Source of the DNA: Myxococcota bacterium | GTDB lineage: Bacteria > Myxococcota_A > UBA9160 > SMWR01 | Assembly: GCA_039030075.1 (NCBI GenBank) | Contig: JBCCEW010000021.1 | Location: forward strand, 40,425 to 104,424 | Length of the DNA: 64,000 nucleotides | Direction of reading: 5' to 3' | In this document: one piece after another, positions 34,987 through 44,555 of the stretch | How the letters are laid out: each line of letters begins with the position of its first letter | Numbering within the stretch: the stretch's first letter is position 1 | Program-made: the position numbers and the translations under genes | Notes under the pieces: generated by a model | Seen by the model: the letters and a program-made list of their open reading frames with translations, nothing else | Databases searched by the model: none | What the model was told of the DNA's origin: nothing

Positions 34987-36744
34987 ATGTTCCGTGAACG
35001 CTTCCAGGAGGAGATCGAGTATCTGAGGGAACTCGGACGGGCGATGGCCCGCGAGTATCCCGTGCTCGAGCCCTTCCTCGACGGCGCCGAAGGTGACGCG
35101 GCCATCGAGCGGATCCTGGAGGGAGCCGCCTTCCTCTCGGCCCAGCTGCGCGAGAAGCTCGACGACGACATTCCCGAGCTGACACACCCGATGCTGGAGG
35201 CGCTGGCCCCGCAGCTGATGCGCCCCGGGCCGGCGATGTCGCTGCTCGAGTTCCTGCCGCAGGGGCAGCTCGTCTCCGAGCCGCTCCGCGTGCCGGCCGG
35301 CACCGAGGTCGACTCCCGTGAGGTCGAAGGGGTTTCCTGTCGGTTCCAGACCGCCTGGGACGTGACCCTGCTCCCGATCGGCCTGGAAGACGCCCGCATC
35401 GAAGGGGAGGTGGATGGGCCCTGCGAGCTGGTGCTCGACTTCATGCTCGCCACCGGCGTCAAGCCCGAGGATCTCGATCTCGATCGGATCCGCCTGTTCC
35501 TGACGGGAGACCCCGAGGTCCGGAGCACCCTCTACCACTTCCTCGCCGAGGCCGTGGGGGACGTGACGATCCGACCCGAGGGCGAGGGCCCGGCGGCTGC
35601 ACGCCGGTTGCCGCCGGATGCGGTTCGCCCCGCGGGTTTCCGGGAGGACGAGCGGCTGTGGCCCGAGGCGGGCGGGCTGCCCCCGGCGTTCCGGCTGCTC
35701 CACGAGTTCTTCACGTTCTCCGAGAAGTTCTGGTTCGTCGACGTGGAGGGCGTCGGCAACCTGGGCCTGCTGGGCGACGGTCGGAAGTTCGCGTTGCGCA
35801 TCGCCTTCGATCGCCCTCGGCCCCCCGCGCTCCGCGCGAGTCCGAGCGATTTTCGGCTGAATTGCACCCCCATCGTGAACCTCTTCACACGGAAGTCCGA
35901 GGCGATCCCCCTAGTCTCCGGGCGTAGCGAGTTCCGGGTGGTCCCGGTCGATGCGGAGGCAGGTCGCGTGGAGGTGTACGGGGTGAACAAGGTCGAGGGT
36001 TGGACCCAGGGCGCCGTGGAGCGCCAGGAGTTCCCCGCCTTCGACACGCTCGCGCTTCCGGGCAGCCGGACGGAAGGGGCGGCCTTCTTCCGGGTGCGGA
36101 GCGGAGCCTCGGTGGCCGACCGACGCGTCGACACCTGGATCTCCCTGGTCGACGAGCACCAGCTGCCGGCCAACCTCGAAGTCGACAGCGGCATCGCCGA
36201 GCTCCTGTGCACCAACGGCGATCTGCCGGCCCAGCTCGGAGAGGGAGAGATCGACCGCGCCACCGTGACATCGCCGCCGGTGGCGCGCTTCCGGAACATC
36301 GGCCGGGTCACGCCCGGTGCGATGCCGCCGATCGACGCCGAGCTCCCCTGGCGGCTCCTCGCCCAGTTCTCGCTGAACCGACACGCCCTGGCGAATGCCT
36401 CGGCGCTCCGCTGGGTGATCGCGAGCTTCGACCTGCGCGGTCTTCGCGATCGCCAGGCCAGGCGCGCCACCGAGCGTTGGCTCGACGGGATTCTCGACGT
36501 GCGCGCCGTCCCCGAAGACGTCTTCTCCCAGGGCATCGCGTCCCGGGGGGTCTGCATCGAGGTCGAGCTGGACGCGGCGTGTTTCGACGGCCCCGGCGAG
36601 ATCTCACTCTTCGTTCGGCTGCTCGCCGAACTCGCTCCGATGTTCGCCACCGAGAACGCGGCCACGCGTCTGGTGGCGGTGATCCAGCCTTCGGGAGAAC
36701 GCTGGGAGTCCCCCACGCGTTTCGGCCGGCAACCGGTCATCTAG
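34987..36744 (+). CDS. tssF: T6SS baseplate protein TssF, first copy
   Basis: The 585-residue protein has the TssF signatures FRERFQEEIEYLRELGRAMA, DIPELTHPMLEALAPQLMRP, FRLLHEFFTFSEKFWFVDV and FRLNCTPIVNLF. In known wedges two TssF copies pair with one TssG. It is followed by vgrG, not tssG as in most loci; a second, diverged tssF stands beside tssG at 44556-46331. Both copies look intact. Confidence 0.93.
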   Translation: MFRERFQEEIEYLRELGRAMAREYPVLEPFLDGAEGDAAIERILEGAAFLSAQLREKLDDDIPELTHPMLEALAPQLMRPGPAMSLLEFLPQGQLVSEPLRVPAGTEVDSREVEGVSCRFQTAWDVTLLPIGLEDARIEGEVDGPCELVLDFMLATGVKPEDLDLDRIRLFLTGDPEVRSTLYHFLAEAVGDVTIRPEGEGPAAARRLPPDAVRPAGFREDERLWPEAGGLPPAFRLLHEFFTFSEKFWFVDVEGVGNLGLLGDGRKFALRIAFDRPRPPALRASPSDFRLNCTPIVNLFTRKSEAIPLVSGRSEFRVVPVDAEAGRVEVYGVNKVEGWTQGAVERQEFPAFDTLALPGSRTEGAAFFRVRSGASVADRRVDTWISLVDEHQLPANLEVDSGIAELLCTNGDLPAQLGEGEIDRATVTSPPVARFRNIGRVTPGAMPPIDAELPWRLLAQFSLNRHALANASALRWVIASFDLRGLRDRQARRATERWLDGILDVRAVPEDVFSQGIASRGVCIEVELDAACFDGPGEISLFVRLLAELAPMFATENAATRLVAVIQPSGERWESPTRFGRQPVI

Positions 36745-36757
36745 TCGAGGAAGCATC

Positions 36758-39013
36758 ATGTCCGAACAAGGCAGCCGCATTCAGTTCCGTTTCGAATCCG
36801 ACGGGTTCGACCCCGAGATCTTCCAGGTTCTCGACTTCGAGGGTGTGGAGGAGATCTCCTCGATCTACGAGTTCACGATCAACATCGGCTGCACCGACAT
36901 GGACATCGACATGGCCACCCTCAGTCGCGAGGGGGCCCGCCTGATTCTCACCGACGGTGAGGAAGACCAGGTGATCCATGGCGTGCTCTCCGAATGCCAC
37001 CAGACCGGTACCGGGGATCACGTGGCGTTCTTCCGCGTCGTGCTCGTGCCCAGGCTCTGGTTGCTCTCGCTCCAGATCCAGAATCAGGTGCACCAGGACC
37101 AGAAGGTCGGCGAGACGCTGAAGGAAGAGCTCGAGCAGTCGGGCCTGGTCGAGGACGAGGATTTCGCGATCCGGCTGACTCGCTCCGACTATCCGGTGCG
37201 CGAGTACATCGTCCAGTACGAGGAGTCGGATCTCGACTTCCTCTGCCGACAGATGGAGCACTACGGCATCTTCTTCTACTTCGAGCAGGGCGAGGAGAAG
37301 GAGAAGCTGATCATCGCCGATGCAAACTCGGCGTTCCCGACCATCGCGGGCGAGTCGAACATTGCCTTCCAGCCCTTGACGGGTATGTCCGAGGACGAAG
37401 AGGTCGTTCGTGCCCTGGTGAGCACGCAGAACCGGATGCCCGAGAAGGTGATCCTGAGCGACTACAACTACCGGACGCCGAGCGTGCCGCTCCGCGTCGA
37501 GCACCCGGTGTCATCGACGGGTCGCGGCATCGTGTCGAACTACGGCGACCACTTCAAGACGCCCGAAGAGGGCACCATGCTCGCCGAGATCCGCTCCCAG
37601 GAGATCCTCGCGACCGAGCTGGTGATCCAGGGAGAGGCGACGGTCTCCCGGTTCCGGGCGGGCCACACCTACGTGCTCGAAGAGCACCCGCGCGCCGACA
37701 TGAACGGGCAGTCCTTCCTGCTGACGCGGGTCCAGCACGACGGCACCCAGCCTCTCACGGGCGAGACCGACGTCGAGGAGGATGCGGGTCGCTACGCCGG
37801 AACGTTCACGATGATCCCGGCCGAGACCGTCTACCGGCCGCCCCGCAAGACCCCGAAGCCGAAGCTCTACGGCGTGCTCAACGCGAAGGTCGACGCGGCC
37901 GGCTCCGGGCAGTACGCGGAGATCGACGATGACGGCCGCTACAAGGTGAAGCTGCCCTTCGACCTCACCGACAGCGGCGACGGGCAGGCCTCCCGCTTCA
38001 TCCGCAAGGCCGAGCCCTACGCCGGCCCGGGCTACGGCCAGCACTTCCCGCTTCACAAGGACTGTGAGGTGCTGCTCACGTGTGTCGAGGGTGATCCCGA
38101 TCGACCCGTGATCTGCGGCGCGGTGCCGAACCCGGAGCAGGCGAGCCCGGTTTCCCAGTCCAACCAGCAGGTCTCTCAGATCCGCACCGCGAGCGGGATC
38201 ATGATGGAGATGGACGACTCGTCCGGGTCCGAGCGGATCAAGATGACCTGTCCCCACTCGGAGACCTACTTCCACCTCGGTGCTCCGAACCAGGGTGAGC
38301 CGGGCGCCTACCTCCAGTCGGCCGGCTTGCTGAACATGATCTTCGGCAACGACATCAACACGCACACGGACACGAACCGGAGCGACAACACCCAGGGCGA
38401 CTCCTCGAGCACCGTCCACGGGACGCACAACGGTATCGTCCATGGGGTCGCCGACCTGGTCTACAACAGCTCGTTGACCCGGACCGTCGTCGGCGAGTTC
38501 CAGGAGCTCAAGCACGCCGACAGCACCACGAAGACGATCGGTCAGTCGAACTCGGTCAAGGTCGGACAGACCAACAGCTTGTGGGTCGGCAACAAGAACG
38601 GCGTCAGCGTCTCGGCGAACCACACCGAGACCGCAGGCACCAACGTCACGCTCAAACAGTCCCTCGATCTCTCCCACACGATGGGAGCGAAGGCGTCGAA
38701 GGATGACGCCACCGACGTCATGAAGGACGCGAATCTGATCCAGGAGGTGGACACCACCTGGGACGTCACCGTGGGCTCGGCCGCCTTCCTGAAGGCCGGC
38801 GGCCCCTACTACGTCGAGGCGTCCCGGCTGTTCTTCTCCACCGACGGCGACGCGATCGTCAAGGCCGACGGGAAGCTCACCCTTCAGGTCGGCGGGTCGA
38901 AGGTCGAGATCACGGGCAGCAAGATCACGCTGAAGGCGGCGGACGTGCTGATCGATGGCCAGCTCACGGTGACCAAGCCGGCGAAGCTCGATCGGAACGC
39001 GACCAGCACCTGA
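36758..39013 (+). CDS. vgrG: T6SS spike protein VgrG (TssI)
   Basis: VgrG trimers form the spike at the tip of the Hcp tube. The 751-residue protein has the gp27-like base (residues about 1-370, with DEDFAIRLTRSDYPVREYIVQYEESDL), the gp5 OB fold (GYGQHFPLHKDCEVLLTCVEGDPDRPVICGAVPN) and a long C-terminal beta-helix rich in Thr, Asn and Val. No extra catalytic domain is apparent at the end. It shares one base with the DUF2169-pentapeptide gene (TGATG), so the two are likely co-translated. Confidence 0.95.
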   Translation: MSEQGSRIQFRFESDGFDPEIFQVLDFEGVEEISSIYEFTINIGCTDMDIDMATLSREGARLILTDGEEDQVIHGVLSECHQTGTGDHVAFFRVVLVPRLWLLSLQIQNQVHQDQKVGETLKEELEQSGLVEDEDFAIRLTRSDYPVREYIVQYEESDLDFLCRQMEHYGIFFYFEQGEEKEKLIIADANSAFPTIAGESNIAFQPLTGMSEDEEVVRALVSTQNRMPEKVILSDYNYRTPSVPLRVEHPVSSTGRGIVSNYGDHFKTPEEGTMLAEIRSQEILATELVIQGEATVSRFRAGHTYVLEEHPRADMNGQSFLLTRVQHDGTQPLTGETDVEEDAGRYAGTFTMIPAETVYRPPRKTPKPKLYGVLNAKVDAAGSGQYAEIDDDGRYKVKLPFDLTDSGDGQASRFIRKAEPYAGPGYGQHFPLHKDCEVLLTCVEGDPDRPVICGAVPNPEQASPVSQSNQQVSQIRTASGIMMEMDDSSGSERIKMTCPHSETYFHLGAPNQGEPGAYLQSAGLLNMIFGNDINTHTDTNRSDNTQGDSSSTVHGTHNGIVHGVADLVYNSSLTRTVVGEFQELKHADSTTKTIGQSNSVKVGQTNSLWVGNKNGVSVSANHTETAGTNVTLKQSLDLSHTMGAKASKDDATDVMKDANLIQEVDTTWDVTVGSAAFLKAGGPYYVEASRLFFSTDGDAIVKADGKLTLQVGGSKVEITGSKITLKAADVLIDGQLTVTKPAKLDRNATST

Positions 39014-41328
39014 TGACGGACGAGGTTTCGACGCTTCCGTTGCTGGACGGCCAGGGGCTGCGTTGCGGCTGGATCCCTGGCCGTTTCCACTTCCCCCGGC
39101 ATTCGCTGACCCTGATCGCGAAGGGCACCTACGACCTCCAGCCCGACGGTCCCGCCACGCCGGTGGAGGAGCCCGACGATCTCGAAGGGGACGTCGTCGA
39201 CGCCGAGACGGGTTCACCCCGCTACGACTCGGACCTCGCCTACTGGAAGCCCCGAGCAGACCTCCTGCTCGTGGGCGCCTGTCATCCTCCGGGCGGACAG
39301 GCGGCACGAAGCGACGTGAGTTTCCGCGTCGGCGCGTTCCAGAAGCGCCTGCGCGTGACGGGCGATCGCCGCTGGTGGATCCCCTTCGGCCCGTTCTCCC
39401 CGAAGTCGCGCCCGGAAACCTTCGAGCGCCTGGACCTCGGTTGGGCGAACGCGGCCGGCGGCGGTCGGTCCAAGCGCAATCCGACCGGGAAGGGGCGAGC
39501 GCGCACCCGCGACGACGCCGGACGGCTGCGCCGCGATGCGCCGAACCTCCAGGCCGAGCGCGGAGCCTTGCTCTCGCCCTGGTGGCAGGGACGTCCGGCC
39601 GGGTTCGGCCCGCTCGGGCGCACCTGGAAGCCACGGAGCCAGCGCCTCGGGACCTATCGGCGCAAGTGGCGAAAGCAGCGCTTCCCGTGGTTCCCCGAGA
39701 ACTTCGACTACGCCCACTTCAACGCGGCGCCCGTCGATCAGCGGGTGGCCTACCTACGTGGCGACGAGGAGGTCGAGCTTCGGAATCTCCACCCGGACCA
39801 CGAGGTGTTGCGCACCGCGCTCCCGGGCGTCCGCGTGCGCTGCTTCCTGAATCTCCGCAACGAAGCCGAAGAGACGTTTTTGCAAGAGGTCCCGTTGGTC
39901 CTCGACACGCTCTGGATCGACTCGGAACAAGCGAAGCTGGTGTTGGTGTGGCGGGGCCTGGCGGATATCGCAACGCCCGAGCACACCGAGGTCGAGAGCG
40001 CGTTCTTCTGCGACGAACGGCTCGAGGCGCCCTCCGAAGACGCCGAGATCGAGGAGCGCTATCGCCTCGCCCGCGCGGCCCAGGTCGGCGACACCGCTCT
40101 CGAAGTCGAGGAAGAAGACGCCGACCTCGCCGCGCTCGAAGCGGTGAAGGCGGCCGGGCTCGAGCAGCTCGCGGTGCTGAAGGGGGAGCTGTCCGATGCG
40201 CTCGAAGCGGCCGGGCTGCCGCGCGACTACATGGACCAGCCGCCGATCCCGCGCGAAGAGCGCCTCGCCGCTCTGATCGAGCGGGTGAAGCAGCAGGTCG
40301 GGCCCGAGCATCTCGAGGACGTCGTCTTCCCGACGGTGCAACAGCTCGAGGCCCAGGAGGCGGCCGCGCTGGCGTACGCGGGCATCGAGTTTCCCGAGAT
40401 TCGAACTCCCACCGAGTGGACGGCCGAACAGGTGACGGCGAAGGTGGAAGCGGGGGAGACGCTGGAGGGCGAAGCGCTCCAGGAGCTCGATCTCGCCGGG
40501 GCGCATCTCGCCGAAGGTCGCTTCGATCAGGCCGATCTGCAGGGCGCGCGCCTCGCAGGAGCCGACCTGCAGCAGGCGTCCTTCGAGGGCGCGAGGCTGG
40601 TGGGCGCCGATCTCGCCGGCGCCCGCCTGGCCGGCGCGAACCTGCGCGGTGCAGATCTGACCGGCGCGCGTCTCGGGGAGGCCGACCTCCGAGGGGCCTG
40701 CCTCGAAGAGACCATTCTGGACGGGGCCGACCTCCAACAAGCGACGCTGTCCGAAGTGGCGGGGGAGGCCGCGTCCTTCGTCGGAGCCCGGCTCTCCCAG
40801 GCCCAACTCGAAGGGGCCGCGTTCCCGGCGAGCGACTTCTCGGACGCCGAGCTCGGTGGAGCGAACTTCGCGGCCTCGAATCTGAGCGAAGCGCTCCTGG
40901 AGGGGGCCCAGGGCGAGGCGGCCGTCTTCGACGAAGCCAACCTCACCAAGCTCCACGCGGGAGCGCGCTGCGTGTTTCCAGGGGCCTCCTTCGTGCGTGT
41001 CTCCGCCGCGGAGTCGAGCTTCGAAGGCGCCGTGCTCCACGGTGCGCGCTTTCCGGGCGCGACGCTCGAGCACGCCGACTTCTCGGGTGCCGACCTCCTC
41101 GAGGCCGAGCTCGTGCGCTGCCAGATGCCCGGCGCCCGCTTCGACCGCGCGCAGCTCGTGCGTGCCCAGCTGAACGAGAGCAATCTGTTCCGGGGAAGCT
41201 TCGAGCGCGCGAACCTGCACGCGGCCGATCTGCGCGGAGCCAACCTCTACGAAGTCGAGACCCTCGACGCGGACCTGGAGGACGCGCAGCTACAAGGCGC
41301 GAACCTCCGGATGACCAAACTGGCCTGA
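39013..41328 (+). CDS. DUF2169 domain fused to pentapeptide repeats
   Basis: Residues about 5-330 resemble DUF2169 proteins (FHFPRHSLTLIAKGTYDL, DLAYWKPRADLLLVG). Some of these act as adaptors that load effectors or PAAR-like tips onto VgrG. A charged linker follows, then from about residue 485 to the end dozens of pentapeptide units of the A(D/N)LXG kind (LAGADLQQASFEGARLVGAD), which fold as a square beta-helix. It overlaps vgrG by one base. The fusion may be a scaffold or carry cargo; no toxin motif is seen. Confidence 0.75.
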   Translation: MTDEVSTLPLLDGQGLRCGWIPGRFHFPRHSLTLIAKGTYDLQPDGPATPVEEPDDLEGDVVDAETGSPRYDSDLAYWKPRADLLLVGACHPPGGQAARSDVSFRVGAFQKRLRVTGDRRWWIPFGPFSPKSRPETFERLDLGWANAAGGGRSKRNPTGKGRARTRDDAGRLRRDAPNLQAERGALLSPWWQGRPAGFGPLGRTWKPRSQRLGTYRRKWRKQRFPWFPENFDYAHFNAAPVDQRVAYLRGDEEVELRNLHPDHEVLRTALPGVRVRCFLNLRNEAEETFLQEVPLVLDTLWIDSEQAKLVLVWRGLADIATPEHTEVESAFFCDERLEAPSEDAEIEERYRLARAAQVGDTALEVEEEDADLAALEAVKAAGLEQLAVLKGELSDALEAAGLPRDYMDQPPIPREERLAALIERVKQQVGPEHLEDVVFPTVQQLEAQEAAALAYAGIEFPEIRTPTEWTAEQVTAKVEAGETLEGEALQELDLAGAHLAEGRFDQADLQGARLAGADLQQASFEGARLVGADLAGARLAGANLRGADLTGARLGEADLRGACLEETILDGADLQQATLSEVAGEAASFVGARLSQAQLEGAAFPASDFSDAELGGANFAASNLSEALLEGAQGEAAVFDEANLTKLHAGARCVFPGASFVRVSAAESSFEGAVLHGARFPGATLEHADFSGADLLEAELVRCQMPGARFDRAQLVRAQLNESNLFRGSFERANLHAADLRGANLYEVETLDADLEDAQLQGANLRMTKLA

Positions 41329-41331
41329 CCC

Positions 41332-43245
41332 ATGTCCGGACCCGATGCCCCCACCCCCGACGAGACGCCGGAGCTGCAGCGGCTCGCGACGCCCGATGCG
41401 GTGCGGCAGCGCGCCGATGCGGGGGTCGGGTTTCGCTACTGCACCGTCGACGGTGTCGATCTCTCGGGAATCGATCTCGCGGGTGCGAACCTGGAAGGCG
41501 CGGTCTTCGCGGGCGGTAGTCTGGCAGGGGCGCGGCTCTCGGGCGCGCAGCTCCGGGACTCGCGTTGGCTCGGGGTGACCGCGCCCGAGGTGGATGTCTC
41601 GGGGGCGGACCTGCGGGGTGCAGTGCTGGCGAGCGAGCGCGTGCCCGTCACCGACGCTTCCGAGGCCGAGGTGTCCCTCGAAGAGGCTTTGCCCGGCTCC
41701 GCGGCGATCGAGCTGCTGCGCGAGCAGGGCATCGTCGGGTTCCGCCGGCGGGCGCTCGACCTGGGTCAGGCGAACTTCGCGGGCGCGATCCTGCAGGACG
41801 CCATGCTCGATCAGGCCCTGCTGCATCGTGCCTCGTTCCGCGGGGCACGGGCCGAGAGTTCGATCTGGTCGTCTTGCGACGCCTCCCAGGCCGATTTCGC
41901 GGAGGCGGCCCTGGACCGGGCGACCTTCGACGCCGGCTCGGTCCGGGGGGCGCGCTTCGACGGTGGCTCGCTTGCCCAGACGCGTTTCCTGAAGACGGCC
42001 TTCGGCGCGGCCCAGTTCGGGGAGACCACCTGGGTGGGCACCCTGTTCCAGGAGATCGACTTTCGCGAGCTACCGCCGACGGTGTTGCGCCTGGAGAAGA
42101 GCCGGTTCGTCCAGTGCGACTTCGGCGGCGTGGATCTCACCGGCTCGGTGTTCGGGCGCAGCTTCTTCTCGGATTGTCGGTTGGTCGAAGCAACCCTGTG
42201 CGATGCCTCGCTCGAGGACGCCGAGCTCGCCGCGTGTGATCTGTCCGGCGCCGATCTGCGTCGCGTCCAGGCCGAGCGGTTGAACCTGGGTCGCGCCACC
42301 GTCGAGGGAGCGCGATTCGACGAGGCGAAGCTCGCGGGAGCGGCCTTCACCGAAGCGAAGGCAAGCGGGGTCGCGCTCGCGGGCACCGACCTGCGCGGCA
42401 GCGATTGGGATGGCGCTCGGGCCGAGAACGCCGACCTCTCGCGCTCCGACCTCGAAGATGCCTCGCTTCGCGGAGCCCATCTGCGCGGAGCGAGCCTTGC
42501 CGGGACCGAGCTCGCCGGAGCGAGCCTCGACGGCGCCGACCTGCGCGATGTGGACGCCCGTGAGGCACGTCTTTCGGGTGGGTCGATTCTCGAGGCCCAG
42601 ATCGAGGGCATCCGCCTCGAAGGGGCGGTGCTCGAGGACACCGATCTCGACGGGATCGAGCTGCCCGGGGCCGTGCTGCGAGGCCTCCACCTCGTGCGCT
42701 GCAGCCTCGTGGGCAGCCGACTCGACGGCGTCGACTTCCGCGACTGCGACCTCACCGACGCCGACTTCAGCGACGCCTCCCTCTCGGAGACACGCTTCGA
42801 GGGGGCGGTCCTGCTGCGCACCCGGTTCGCGGGCGCCCAGCTCCAGGCGGCGAACTTCTCGGGCTGCGAGGCCTACTCGGCGGACTTCGCCAAGGCGCAA
42901 TTGGTGGGCGCCGACCTCCGCTCGTCCCAGGTGCGGGACGCGGACTTCAGCGAGGCCCTGCTCCGCGAGGCCCGGCTCGACGGCGCCCAGCTCGAGAACG
43001 GCAACTTCGCGGCAGCGGTCTGCGAAGGAGCCTCGCTGCGCGGTGCCGGGCTGCGCTGGGCCGACTTCTCCCACGCGAATCTCGACGGGGTCGATCTGCG
43101 CAAGGCCGACCTGCGCGGCGGGAACCTGCACCGCGCCTCTACCCGCAGGGTACGCTGGCGCGGGTCGCGTCGCAAAAAGCTCCGAAAGACCGACAAACAC
43201 CTGGCCCGTGCGGAGGATTACCAGCCTCCGCCGACGGAGCCGTAG
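41332..43245 (+). CDS. Long pentapeptide-repeat protein of the T6SS spike module
   Basis: The 637-residue protein is nearly all pentapeptide repeats, from about residue 38 to 610 (for example LAGANLEGAVFAGGSLAGAR). A break of about 30 residues near 110-140 (EVSLEEALPGSAAIELLREQ) separates a short and a long beta-helix. It ends in a basic tail (RWRGSRRKKLRKTDKHLAR). No signal peptide is present, as expected of proteins loaded directly by a T6SS. It may be effector, spike extension or structural mimic; none can be decided from sequence. Confidence 0.75.
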   Translation: MSGPDAPTPDETPELQRLATPDAVRQRADAGVGFRYCTVDGVDLSGIDLAGANLEGAVFAGGSLAGARLSGAQLRDSRWLGVTAPEVDVSGADLRGAVLASERVPVTDASEAEVSLEEALPGSAAIELLREQGIVGFRRRALDLGQANFAGAILQDAMLDQALLHRASFRGARAESSIWSSCDASQADFAEAALDRATFDAGSVRGARFDGGSLAQTRFLKTAFGAAQFGETTWVGTLFQEIDFRELPPTVLRLEKSRFVQCDFGGVDLTGSVFGRSFFSDCRLVEATLCDASLEDAELAACDLSGADLRRVQAERLNLGRATVEGARFDEAKLAGAAFTEAKASGVALAGTDLRGSDWDGARAENADLSRSDLEDASLRGAHLRGASLAGTELAGASLDGADLRDVDAREARLSGGSILEAQIEGIRLEGAVLEDTDLDGIELPGAVLRGLHLVRCSLVGSRLDGVDFRDCDLTDADFSDASLSETRFEGAVLLRTRFAGAQLQAANFSGCEAYSADFAKAQLVGADLRSSQVRDADFSEALLREARLDGAQLENGNFAAAVCEGASLRGAGLRWADFSHANLDGVDLRKADLRGGNLHRASTRRVRWRGSRRKKLRKTDKHLARAEDYQPPPTEP

Positions 43246-43256
43246 GGAGGGCGACT

Positions 43257-44108
43257 GTGTCCGATTCGAATCCGATCCTGCAGGGGGCTCGCGTCTCCTT
43301 GGCACACGCCGAGGTGGTGGGCCCCATCGAGAAGCAGTGGTGTCGAGCCCGGTTCGGGGCCGACCTCGAAGACACCGACTGGGTGCGCCTCGCGCTGCCC
43401 GCGCCCTACGCGGCTCGGGTCGGCGACGTGCTGTTGGTCGCGCGTTCGCCCGAAGGCAGTTACGCCATCGGTGTCCTGGAAACGGCACCCGCCACCCCGT
43501 CGACGGAGTCCGCGGCCTCCACCTACGAGTGCCACGAGAGCGGCCAGACGCGGCTCGGCGTGCGCGACGAGCAGGGCGACGTGCTCTTCGAGTACGACCC
43601 CGATCGGCGCAAGGCGACGCTGTCGGTGCCCGAGGGCGACCTCGAGCTGCGGTCCGGCGGAAACCTCGATCTGGTCTCGGGCCAGGAGGTGCGGATGGTC
43701 TCGGCCCAGGGGATCGCCATCGAATCGAGCCGGGAGATCGACCTGCGGGTCGGAGACGCCGGCGCGCGCCTGAGGATGGCGAACGAGGCGACGTCCCTTC
43801 AGGGCGAGTCGCTCCGCGTCGAGGCGAAGCGCACCGAGCTGCGTTCCGACGCGATCGAGGGACGGGCGTCGAGCGTCGAGCTCGAGTTCGGACGGCTCCG
43901 AACGGTGGCCCGGCGCGTCGAACGGGTGGCCGACACGGTCGTCGAGACCGCGCGCTCCTTCCAGCAGCGCGTGGAGGGGCTCCACCAGACGACGGCGGGT
44001 CGGCTGCGCCAGCTCGTCGACGGTGTGGCGCAGCTGCGGGCCGAGCGCCTCAACGTACGGGGACGCCGCGGCGTCAAGCTCGACGGCGAGAAGATTCACC
44101 TGGGCTGA
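43257..44108 (+). CDS. DUF3540 domain protein
   Basis: The 283-residue protein matches the DUF3540 family, typically found beside DUF2169 and DUF4150 genes in T6SS loci. The N-terminal part (VVGPIEKQWCRARFGADLED, RVGDVLLVARSPEGSYAIG) may form an OB-like fold. The second half is an array of short alternating strands (LELRSGGNLDLVSGQEVRMV, ending LNVRGRRGVKLDGEKIHLG) like the VgrG needle, interrupted by a helical stretch. It could be a small spike-like element between VgrG and the tip. A GTG start fits the spacing. Confidence 0.75.
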   Translation: MSDSNPILQGARVSLAHAEVVGPIEKQWCRARFGADLEDTDWVRLALPAPYAARVGDVLLVARSPEGSYAIGVLETAPATPSTESAASTYECHESGQTRLGVRDEQGDVLFEYDPDRRKATLSVPEGDLELRSGGNLDLVSGQEVRMVSAQGIAIESSREIDLRVGDAGARLRMANEATSLQGESLRVEAKRTELRSDAIEGRASSVELEFGRLRTVARRVERVADTVVETARSFQQRVEGLHQTTAGRLRQLVDGVAQLRAERLNVRGRRGVKLDGEKIHLG

Positions 44109-44128
44109 GCCCGAATGGAGGACCGACG

Positions 44129-44542
44129 ATGATCTTTTCCGTAGCCACGATGGCGGGCGGCCAGTGCATGGGCTTCCCCGACGTCTGCAAGACGCCGTCG
44201 CCGGGCGGCCCGATCCCGATCCCCTACCCGAACATCGCGATGTTGAACCAGACCAACGGGGGCACCTGCGCGAGCAAGCTCAAGATCCAGAACCAGAAGG
44301 TCCTGATCAAGACGAGCATGATCACGATGTCGAGCGGCGACGAGGCCGGTTCGATCGGTGGGGTGATCTCGAACATGATCAAGGGGCCCGCGAAGCCGAA
44401 GACCGCGAGCAGCAAGCTCAAGGCCGACGGCAAGGGAGTGGTGTACCAGACCTGCATGTTCGGCCAGAATGGAAACAACGCGAACGTGCCGGCAGGCATC
44501 CTGACGATGTGCACACAGATGAAGGTGAAGGTGATGGGATGA
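44129..44542 (+). CDS. PAAR-like tip protein, DUF4150 family
   Basis: The 137-residue protein matches the PAAR-like DUF4150 family. It carries the GGPIPIPYPNIAML stretch, with the characteristic PIPY motif, and several Cys and Gly turns (GGTCASKLKIQ, VYQTCMFGQNG). Such proteins sharpen the VgrG spike. No C-terminal toxin extension is present, so it is a bare tip. It closes the module that starts at vgrG; tssF2 follows 13 bases later. Confidence 0.85.
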   Translation: MIFSVATMAGGQCMGFPDVCKTPSPGGPIPIPYPNIAMLNQTNGGTCASKLKIQNQKVLIKTSMITMSSGDEAGSIGGVISNMIKGPAKPKTASSKLKADGKGVVYQTCMFGQNGNNANVPAGILTMCTQMKVKVMG

Positions 44543-44555
44543 GACCCGGTCCGGC

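Noticed and set aside
39013..43245. Repeated DNA pattern across the pentapeptide genes that could look like a tandem repeat or CRISPR
   Set aside because: The repetition is at the protein level (five-residue units) with varied DNA; there are no constant repeats and unique spacers.
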